A stretch of DNA of 64,000 nt from Amylostereum areolatum (taxonomy: Eukaryota > Basidiomycota > Agaricomycetes > Russulales > Stereaceae): assembly GCA_012932865.1 (NCBI GenBank), contig SAXG01000002.1:1798001-1862000 (forward strand). The letters are read 5' to 3'. Numbering within the stretch: the first letter of the stretch is position 1; every line of letters starts with the position of its first letter. Below the pieces are notes generated by a model. It had not been told where the DNA came from. It did no database searches and saw nothing but the letters and a program-made list of their open reading frames with translations. The position numbers were made by a program, and so were the translations under genes. Below, in pieces: positions 1 to 8,378 of this stretch.

Positions 1-1243
1 ACGAACATGCAGGAGACATCGAACACGCATGGACCGATGCTGGATTGGAGCCTGGCCTTCAAGTTTGGCGGGTCGAGAAGTTCACTATCGTAGACTGGCC
101 GAAAGAACGCCACGATTCCTTCTACGACGGCGACTCTTACATTGTTTTACACGTAAGGGCACATCTCCTGTGGAGGCGGTACAACGAGTGCGCTTACGAA
201 CTCACCTTTCGCCGGTACATCATGTAGACGTATAAGAAGGACCCCGATTCCGAGGCATTATACTATGATCTTCACTTCTGGCTAGGAGAGAACACTAGCC
301 AGGACGAGGCCGGCACAGCCGCTTATAAGACAGTTGAACTCGATGATCGTAAGGGAAGGTGCATCTTGCTGGGACCTTACTAATTTACCTCTGTAGATTT
401 GAAGGGACGCCCCGTTCAGCATCGCGAAGTCCAAGGATTTGAATCTGTACGGTTTATCTCTTACTTCCCTCAGTTTACAACGCTTCGCGGGGGAGTCTCC
501 ACTGGTTTCCACCATGTCACCGCTCCTCCTCCGGACGATATCAGCCGTCTATACCGCGTCGGCGTTGTTCAGGACCACGCTCACCCAGGAAAGTCTGTGC
601 TCTTGGTCCGCGAAGTCCCATCCGACGCGACAAGTCTTGAGCGGGGCGACGTGTTTGTGCTCGACAAGGGTGCTGTCATATGGCAGCTGAACACCAGGGA
701 CAGTGTGGGCAAAGAGAAGTTCAGGGCGGCCGAATTCGTGCAATCGATCGTCAATGAACGGAAGGGACAATGCGAGTCTACAGTCTTCGGTGGGTGCACT
801 GCAAAAGGCTTCCAGTATCAGACTCATCCGATCCCATCTTTCAGACGAAGGTGGCTCTGGTGCAGGCATTTTCCTGTCTGCCCTCGGATTGGACGTGTTT
901 CCTACTCGTTCTCATCGGAATGCAACCAGCGGACGGGGCACCGTCAAGCTTTTCCGCTTGTCCGACTCAACAGGCACAATGGAACTCGCCCCTGCATCCT
1001 CCCTCTCTTCAGACGACGCTTTTCTACTCGATGCTGCGACAGACGATGCGCAACCCGCCGTATACGTTTGGATTGGCCGCAACGCAGTCGCTCAAGGAAC
1101 GACGTTCTGCGCTGCAGTACGCGCAGGCCCATCTCTATGAGAAGCGTCGCCGAGGGGAGATTGCAAGTGCAGGTATAAGCGTCGTTGCAATGCGCGAGGG
1201 TTCAGAAAGTGACGATTTTACGGAGGCACTGACACGATCGTAG
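1..1243 (+). CDS. gelsolin/villin-family actin-binding protein, 5' partial, one frame break
   Basis: The gene is open at the left window edge, so its true start is missing. Four exons can be joined: 1-152, 228-348, 397-789 and 845-1243, with GT-AG introns of 75, 48 and 55 nt. The product has gelsolin-repeat hallmarks: an early LQVWRVEKF strand, then [17 protein letters not shown], then the [12 protein letters not shown] block and an FPQF segment. A second repeat follows (RLYRV...RGDVFVLD...VIWQLN), and a third ends in VYVWIGR. Proteins of this family sever or cap actin filaments in a calcium-dependent way; that role here is inferred from family. Near 1087 the frame changes by one base: upstream reads IGRNA, and the conserved helix with [12 protein letters not shown] is only open in the next frame to the stop at 1241-1243. 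It converges with the next gene across about 200 nt. Family assignment is strong; integrity is doubtful. Confidence 0.8.
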
Positions 1244-1440
1244 GCCTTCCCCAAACTGATGATATATGTATTTGTACAGTGGCGGCGGATCTTGTAGCTA
1301 TGTATCGTCGAACTCGACAGTCACTCCATTTTACCCAGCTGGATCCGAGAGACACAATGACCTACAACCCCGAAAAGCGATCCTTAATCCAAATATATTC
1401 CAGATGAGTCCCCCATCGATGCAGCTACCTGCGCAATGCA

Positions 1441-3223
1441 TCATATCCCATCGTCCTTCTGCTTCCTCTCCCACTCGGACAACCGCTTCATGAACTGTGC
1501 CCACTGCTCCTCCGTCTTTACACCTTTGAGCCACGCCTTCGCCGTCTCCTCGCCAGTACCCCTCGACCCGTTTCCACCCCTGCTTCAACAACAGAGCTTG
1601 GTCCCGGCCGAACCTACGCCACTCCTCCGTGTAATTCTGCTGGACATCCGGGATGCCCGGGTTGCCCGCCAGCCCTCGCTCCTGCAAAAAGCGTACAAGT
1701 CCATCCTGGTATTTCACCCCAGCTTGCTCGCCTAGGATCAACCGGTGGCCAATATAGCCAGGGTCGTAACCCGCGTCGCGCAAGTGAGTCTCGTCCTGGT
1801 TCAATTCGTCCAACAAGGCCGCACGAGAAGGGAGGAGCGACGGATTCGCGATAGTGTGGCCCGTGAACAGAGCCTGGGCGTGGTCGGAGAACGCGTTGGC
1901 AACAAAGATGGGGAGGCCGATGAAATAGAGAGCGCCTTGGGGATATGAAGGGTCGAGGGATAGAAGATGATTGTATAGTGGACGAATGTAACGCAAGTTG
2001 TTGGTGAGGGTGCGAGAACTGTTGTTGGTCGTCGGCACAATGTCAAGATGGCCGCCTTGTGTGAGAAAAGGTATCTGGTTTTCATAACCCGTGGCAAGGA
2101 TTACGGTGTCGATATGGGTTAGTGTCGTGTTGTCGTCGAACTCGATGGCGGAGGTTGTTAACCGTGCGATACGAGATTTATAAGATACACCGGGGATAGG
2201 AGGCAACGAAGGGATACCGCGGTAGTCGGTGCGTTTCAAGGAAAGGGTTGTCTGGATGTCCAAGTCCGTTTAGCGAACATGTTGCGAGGAAAATCAAGAT
2301 ACACGCACCGAATTCGCAGAACCAACAACATGGTGAGCGATATCTTGTCCGCTCGCCCCGCCTCCTACAACAAGGACATTCTTGCCCTTGAAATCTTCCG
2401 GTCCTCTGAAGAAGATGGAATGCACGAAAGTCCTGTTCGGCGCGGCATCTAGCCATTCCTGTCGCCCTTCGAAGGTCGGCTCGTAAGGATAATGATTGTG
2501 TCCGTTAGCTATGATGAGGTGGTCAAATTCTCCATGCGAAGCCTGCTGTTCTGCGCCGTGACGGGCTTCAACCGTGACAATCCAATGTCCCGTCGACTCA
2601 GGTGCCATGCCATCGGGTATTGGTAACAGTGTGGTTGAGTCGGATGTGAGACGACAGGTTCCAATGGTTGACGACGTCGTCGTGGTACTGTTGGACAGAA
2701 GCACACCCGGGGAAAAGTGGTGTTTCTGGTTGGAATGTAAAATGGGGGATAGTCACTGGAAAGGATAATTATTAGTCACCGTTTGCATAGCACGTTACAC
2801 AACTCACTGGTAGGATGAGGCGTATTTGTGACCAGACCAGGATAAAGAGGCGTCTCCGGGAGGTCATCCGTCCCTTGGGAAATGCTTTTGTATGTATCGG
2901 CGAGCCTAGAGCAGTCGTCGAAGTTAGCCTAAGACAAACGGGCACAACGAAGGTAGCACGCACCATACTCCTCCCAGTCCCGCCCTCTGCTCGTACAACA
3001 CCACCTCCCAGTGCTGTCTCAGTTCTGCGGGTATGTCCACAAGCAACGTCTTCAGTGTAGTGACACCACCCGTTCCTCCTCCGACAATGGCTATCCGTTT
3101 TCGTTGGTCGTGTCCAGGGTACAGCAACGGCTGTTGTTCGTTCTGCATTGTAAGAGCCAAAGACGGTGGTGCGATCAACGTCGCGAGAAGCAGACATTTC
3201 GTCAACGCGTCCAAGACGATCAT
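1441..3223 (-). CDS. flavin-containing monooxygenase-like protein (two frame breaks)
   Basis: This is a class B flavoprotein monooxygenase of the FMO type. An N-terminal hydrophobic stretch (MIVLDALTKCLLLATLIAPP) precedes the FAD Rossmann motif IAIVGGGTGGVTTLK. Further on are the NADPH-binding motif VLVVGGGASGQDIA and the FMO-type ATGY block (VILATGYENQIPFL). The start was placed at the ATG 3221-3223, which puts a signal-like segment before the FAD motif. Introns are visible after GLGGVW (about 2965), after TPHPT (about 2806) and after ANSV (about 2310). The frame breaks twice without a plausible intron: near 2600 (WHGT | PESTGHW) and near 1552 (VEGYW | EETAKAWLKG). After the second break the frame runs through a typical C-terminal helix, EEQWAQFMKRLSEWER, to TGA at 1441-1443. 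The uncorrected frame would instead run to 1331. It could be a decayed gene or a good gene with sequence errors. The substrate cannot be told. Confidence 0.75.
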
Positions 3224-3616
3224 CACGACGAGCGCGAAGGGGAATAACACAATATTGGATAGACGACAGGCATACTTAGAGCACGGAATAGCGCCCGATG
3301 GACGACATGATCGACGCGTCTTGCGCAATCAATGGCGGAATCTTCGAAAGCAACCCTGGGAACAAGTGCAGAAGTGCAGTGATAAATAAGCATGCGGAAA
3401 CCACGAGCAAAAGCGTAAGAATGATGCGCGAGCACGCACCACAAACGGCTCTTAACTATCCCTGTACGAGATAAGTACATGACACAGTGAGCCACGGTCT
3501 CGAAAACACCTCGAACGCCAGCGCGGCGCTGATTCACGGCCGTATAGTATGTTCCAATATATAGATTACTCATGGTATTATGGGGGTATTGTGCATCACG
3601 GCTGCGTGTAGGCATT

Positions 3617-6097
3617 TCACCTCACCAGTGGACCAGTCTCATCATGGGACCGGAGGGAGTGGGTCTGGGTCGATCCCAGAAACACGTTGTACCCAGGTGT
3701 CTGCTTTAATCGCTCCATATCCGCATGTACAATCTCGCGACAAAAGAGGTCCAGATCCAGGTCGTTCTGCATGCTAAGTAAGCCAGACAGTCCTCTTGGA
3801 AGGCTACAAAGAAGGACGAGACACACCTCGTCATAGCCTATTGAATAGAACATGAACGTCATACACAAGTGAAGGATGTAACAGGGGCCTACCGAAAGGC
3901 TGTTCAATCTCTTCACCTGCCGCTAAGAAGCCAAGGTATATGAAGGATGCGATCGCCACGCCGGGGATGGTATACCACCCAAATAGGTCCACCAACTGGA
4001 ACGGGAGGAAGAAAAGGTATATCCACACGGTACTAATGTGCTGTGAGAGCCTGATTCAACTTGATGGGCGAGAAACCTTACTGTCTGTGGATCATGTCGT
4101 CAGAGACGGGAGAATCACCCAAAAACGGCGACGAACCTGATGTGTACCGAGTAAACGCTGTGTGGATTGGACCAAGTCAACAAGCGGAACACAACTGACT
4201 ACGAGAGGCAGCTCACAAAGGCAAAGGCGTAGTCAAAATCCTTTCCAAAGCTGCATCATGAGTAAGCACCCGTTATTTTTCTACTTCCATGTCTTGTAGC
4301 ACTCACCAGAGAGGTTATCTTCAAACGAGGATAAACAACCAATCATTGAGCCAAGGCTTGTCCCTACACGCAACTCATGAAAAACGTGGTCTGGATCCTT
4401 CCATGAAAAGCCTACCCGGAACAGTCCCGCGATCCTCCAACATGCTCATCCAGTCGCTCAAGTAGCGTAGGATTTCAATAGGCATGTTCTCGCCCGAGCC
4501 GGCAACGCGTGGTCGATATTTCGATCCTTGCGAATGCTGAGGGGTCTCTCCAATCCACCGTCGTTGAACGCCACCATCTTCATCTCCACCATTCTGTCAA
4601 TTATCGTGTTAACGCAAGCTCTCGAAATGGCAAGAAAGGGCTCACGTCGAGAAAAGAAGTGGGCTGAGAGCGATAAACCGACAGGAGAGACCGAAACATG
4701 CTCGCGAACGGTATAAGGTCGGCGGAAGCCTTGGAAAAGAGCGACGAAGTGGCCGGGGTGCTGGAAGGTAATAATGGTCTGTATTCCTCCCTGTCGCTGT
4801 AACGCGAAGAGCTCCGCGAGGAGAGGCTAGATTGGGTATGTGTCGAGTAGTTTGTGGAACCGTAGGAATTGATAGGCGGTATAACCGGGTCACGAACTGA
4901 AGCAGCAAGACTTAGTGTTAGGGCCGAAGATCTCAACATTGCTGGTGAGGTATCCGGGGATGGGAGGTCGTGGCGGCGGCCACGGTGGGCACGCTAAGCG
5001 GACATATACTTAGAAACGATATCGATGCGGAGGCATGAGTGCGCACCTTATGCAGCGGGTGGGTTAGGTGATAAAGATCTTCATAATATAAGCCTGGTTC
5101 ACCTATAACTATTCAATGTCGGAACCCTTCAATAAGAAGAAAAAACATGTTTACCACGAAGATGGTGCTTCAGGGCGACTACATAACTATACGAAAAGAA
5201 AGGATCTTAGCACCGATCCCGAAACACAGTCGTGGAAACGCACGTACGCCTCCACAAGCTCAACGGCGGTCCGCTTTTCCTTCATGACGGCTTTCATTTC
5301 ATCAAGACCTCGGTTATGTGGATTTGAGGTTTCCTCTGGTGTCTTTGGGGTAAGGCGAAGAGGTGTATGGAACCAAACGAGGCGCGCGAAGGTACGCGTA
5401 TTGCGAATGACGTCGCCCCACGAGGTGCGACCTTGCCAGTAGCGATCATAGCTGACGATGCCAGATTTGATTAGTGCACGCATATTGCGGAATGGTGAGA
5501 CGGCGTACCCGCTAGACGCGCGGTAGGAAATCACAAACCCAATAACCATACCTGCGGTATTTGTTAATAAGATTGGCGAGATTGAAAACATGGATGTCAC
5601 GCACCGAGCACAGTCACCATGACGTTGGGAATACCGAGGTATAACTTGGTCCTGAGTGAAAGGACCGTCACAACTATGGAACAATGAACGGGGAATTAGA
5701 ATTGGTGGCAGCTCCATAGTCATCCAAGTCAACAATCCCCGGGCGCCCTTCCACCGTTGCCGTGCATACATTATGTCCAACATTCTCACACGTACAGGGA
5801 GGTCGAGCTTTGCTGCAACAAGCTGGGAACACGATGAGGAAACTCACCAGTTGCAAAAAGAGTGTGCATCAGCACCGCAGGCCATATCCTCCAGAGCTAT
5901 GCTTACACTTGTCAGCAGTGTCCTCCAGCCCACACAGGTTCGCAACACACCACGGTACCCCTTCCAAAGGTCCACACCAAAAAGCTACGCGGAGTAACGA
6001 TGGTCGTTAACACGGCTCCACGAGATTCGGAAGAAGGTAGTAGGTCATGGCGGCCCGTAGAGGAACGTTTCTTGCGTAGGTTGTTGGAGCCAGCCAT
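3617..6097 (-). CDS. bestrophin-family (UPF0187) anion channel
   Basis: This is a multi-exon gene for a bestrophin-like membrane channel; the family conducts chloride or other anions. The first exon carries LTTIVTPRSFLVWTF, followed after a splice by LWRIWPAVLMHTLFAT, the first membrane segment. Then come VIGFVISYRASSGYDRYW and GRTSWGDVIRNTRTFARLVWFH, the classic family signature. The middle part (about 4600-4940) is a Ser-rich insertion, then SDWMSMLEDRGTVP, GTSLGSMIGCLSSFED, and a last membrane part FFLPFQLVDLFGWYTIPGV. The C-terminus has LGFLAAGEEIEQPFG-YDE-NDLDLDLFC, the acidic Ca-clasp-like block of the family, where YDE comes from an 11-nt exon (3827-3837). The stop is TGA at 3617-3619. 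I chose the ATG 6095-6097 (MAGSNNLRKK); an in-frame ATG at 6142 is the alternative. Intermediate exon borders are less certain than the family. Confidence 0.8.
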
Positions 6098-6297
6098 GGA
6101 TGGACGGACTGGCGAGACAAAACGAACGTGGTGGTCGGACAAAAAGAATGTGGAGAGACAAAGATGGACGACATCGGCGAGGGTGTTCGAGCTTCGGGGC
6201 GTAGCGCGGGCGCTAGTATTTCCAAAGCACGGTCACGTGTCAACATTATCCCACTGAGCTCTCCAGCGCGTACAGTGCGTCCACTTTAGTCTCGGTT

Positions 6298-6346
6298 CCA
6301 GACGTTCTACTCAAACCGGCGACGCGAGGACTCGTAGAACGTCTGG
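6298..6346. repeat. 13-bp perfect inverted repeat upstream of the bestrophin gene
   Basis: The arms at 6298-6310 (CCAGACGTTCTAC) and 6334-6346 are exact reverse complements separated by 23 nt. They lie about 200 nt upstream of the bestrophin start. This could be a hairpin or a dimeric protein-binding site; function unknown. Confidence 0.6.
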
Positions 6347-6448
6347 GGCAGTTCGTCAATGAAATGCACCTCTGTGACTGCCGTCACAGGAACTGATCTG
6401 ACTAAGCGCTCCACGTGAGGAAACGCGCTCGTACGCGTTCAAATGCCG

Positions 6449-6778
6449 TCATCTTGAGAGTGTAAGATACCTAAATATTACTGCTAGAAAACCCAGTCCG
6501 CCCTCATTGATCCGCGTTCGTGCATGCACCACACGGACCCGACCACACCCTACCTCTCCTCTCTGTGGCAGCTGTGCAACCTCATTCTCCAAGACGAGCA
6601 CTCGGTTGCACGGCAACACCGGCTGTGAGACCAGGTCAAGCGCGTGGTGGAAGGGAACACGAGAAATGCGCGTGAATTCGGAGGAGGTGCAGGGTGGGGA
6701 CAAGCTGAGGATGTGGATGTGGATGAGGAGCACAGGGAGAAGGAAGGTGCAGTTCGAGGGGGTGGCGAGGAGGGTCAT
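6449..6778 (-). CDS. small hypothetical ORF, possible secreted peptide
   Basis: This is a 109-codon frame starting with a hydrophobic segment (CTFLLPVLLIHIHILSLS) that could be a signal peptide, then a short heptad-like stretch LVLENEVAQL. No family is recognised. The opposite strand is also open over the same stretch, so chance is a real alternative. I list it only because of the signal-like start; confidence is low. Confidence 0.2.
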   Translation of the reverse strand: MTLLATPSNCTFLLPVLLIHIHILSLSPPCTSSEFTRISRVPFHHALDLVSQPVLPCNRVLVLENEVAQLPQRGEVGCGRVRVVHARTRINEGGLGFLAVIFRYLTLSR

Positions 6779-7119
6779 CAGAGGGTGTCAATTCGGATAT
6801 TGAGTCCCTGATATCTCATCTTCCAGTTTTCTGTCTGCATACAGAAACCCACTGCGCTGGCCGGCTTGTAACGACCAGGCTATGTATCTTGTTTCTTTCC
6901 ATTCGGTTCTCGTTTAATCCGTGCTTGTTGCTGTCGATCAGTCGATGACCATCTTGGTTGTTTCTATTGTGTATGCTGAATTTCATTGGCTGTGGTCCCG
7001 TCTGACCGCGTTCATCATTACCCATGGCGGCGCGCGAACAGGCACGAACCAACGCACAAGCAGTGCCAGTCACTAGTTACCCAACTTTATGGGCTTGCCT
7101 GGGACAAAACCTATAGTAC

Positions 7120-7705
7120 TGTTACAACTCGTTCAAGGTACTTCATTTCTGTTGCCTTATTAGGAAGGACGTCGCTAAACGACGAGTTACGACTGTGCCC
7201 CAGCTCGTAACCGTCCCGACGACATAGCCACGACCGCGCCACAGCTCGTCGGCATCTCGACAACACAGCTCCGACAGTGCCACAGTTCGTCGACATGTCG
7301 ACAACACAGCTACGACTGTGCCACAGTCGCGTCCCCGTAGATACTTGATACGATCGTTGCCTTATGTACATTTATTTACTCGACCTCCTTTCATATAAAA
7401 GGAGGCTCAACGAACGAGCTATTCCTCAGCTCGTTCTCTTTGTAAATACAGGACTGTTCTAATAAGAACCTCCTCTTCAAATGCTAAAGAGAATCCTAAG
7501 CCAACTAAGCCGATAGACTCGCCTAAGTCTTCCGCGAAGACTTACTGCCTCGTCTATCGACCTTCACCTTCGTATAACCGAGACGTCTGGATCACCTGAT
7601 CCCACCTCTCACGCGTAAGAGTACTGTAGCCTGAGCCGCTTGTCACGTGATAAGGACCGTCCTTAACACTAGAACGAGCTCTCCTCTACACTAGCTCACC
7701 CTACA
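7120..7705 (+). mobile_element. LTR of a truncated LTR retrotransposon
   Basis: The segment starts TGTTACAACTCG and ends CACCCTACA, giving TG...CA ends with a 3-nt inverted repeat TGT/ACA. It contains a TATA-like CATATAAAAG near 7393 inside a short palindrome (CCTCC...GGAGG), placed as an LTR promoter would be. A 41-bp tandem repeat occupies its first half. Immediately after it comes TTTGGCGCAGAGCG, which looks like a primer-binding site, and an open frame. The matching second LTR is not in the window, because the element is cut by the chromovirus inserted at 7959. Confidence 0.55.
7178..7335. repeat. 41-bp degenerate tandem repeat inside the LTR
   Basis: Two full 41-bp units (7217-7257, 7258-7298) and a partial third (7299 to about 7330) start CGAC(A/G)ACA and contain a GTGCCACAG-like core. 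A more diverged copy lies just before 7217. Repeats in the U3 part of LTRs often act as enhancers; here that is inference. Confidence 0.65.
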
Positions 7706-7958
7706 GTTTGGCGCAGAGCGTCAAACAAAACACCCACCACGGAGTCAGCGGAACAACCCACTGAAAAAAGACCATCAGATTTTGAGATCCCTCAACTCCA
7801 ATCAAACTACAGTCGAGACTTCCCTAACGGAAACGAAAATCATCGCTGGACATTTGACCCCTATCATCTCCTTTTTTACTACGACGGAGCCCTCGTCGCG
7901 AAAGAAAGCAAAGGGACATACGCATACCAGTGGAACCCGCCCATATACAGATACAACC
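7706..7958 (+). pseudogene. 5' fragment of an LTR-element internal ORF, ATG-less, truncated by insertion
   Basis: An open frame follows the LTR directly and reads, among others, SDFEIPQLQSNYSRDF and WTFDPYHLLFYYDGALVA before being cut at 7958 by the chromovirus LTR. It contains no methionine codon in this stretch. I do not recognise the domain; position suggests the N-terminus of a gag-like protein. The reading continues by chance into the LTR of the younger element. Confidence 0.45.
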
Positions 7959-8378
7959 TGTCAGAAACACAGTTTATGAGACCGATGAACCGCCTAAGTC
8001 GCGACGATGGGAGGAGCGAGAAGAAGATAGATTCGAGAGTGCCGGGGTCTAGGGTAGTGCAACGTGCGCTACAGTACCGTATGACGAGATGGACAGTCTA
8101 GGGAAAAGGGAAGAGAAACACTGTCCTTATATACAAGTGGGTACGATGGTGCGATGCGATGCAATAGTGGTGCGAGCGGGGGGAACAATAAGAAAGGAGT
8201 CATGGGGCGGAGGACGAAGGTCCGGAGCAATGATGTCATAGATAAGGATGCGGAACCCCGCTCGGAAGTCCGGGCAATGACGTCGTTGAAGCATGTGATG
8301 CAAGGGAAAGTCATGTGCCGTGACGCGTCGCGTGTACGAGGTCTGCAAACGAAGAGAGAAATGGAGCGATCCGTGACA
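7959..8378 (-). repeat. 3' LTR of the chromovirus
   Basis: On the + strand it begins TGTCAGAAAC and ends CCGTGACA, so the termini form a 5-bp inverted repeat TGTCA/TGACA. The coding-strand TATA box (GTATATAAGG) is at about 8126-8135. It aligns along its whole length with 14634-15056. The end of the pol reading frame (stop at 8069) lies inside it. Confidence 0.9.

Larger units (their letters stand above)
6098..7119. other. intergenic region between bestrophin gene and repeat island
   Basis: Apart from the inverted repeat at 6298-6346 and the weak ORF at 6449-6778, I see no gene or RNA here. It should contain the bestrophin promoter. The right end abuts the truncated LTR at 7120. Confidence 0.5.

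Noticed and set aside
5187..5789. 200-codon minus frame read as one exon
   Set aside because: Family comparison shows at least two introns inside it (before MVIGFV and between SSG and YDRYW); the continuous frame is partly intron.
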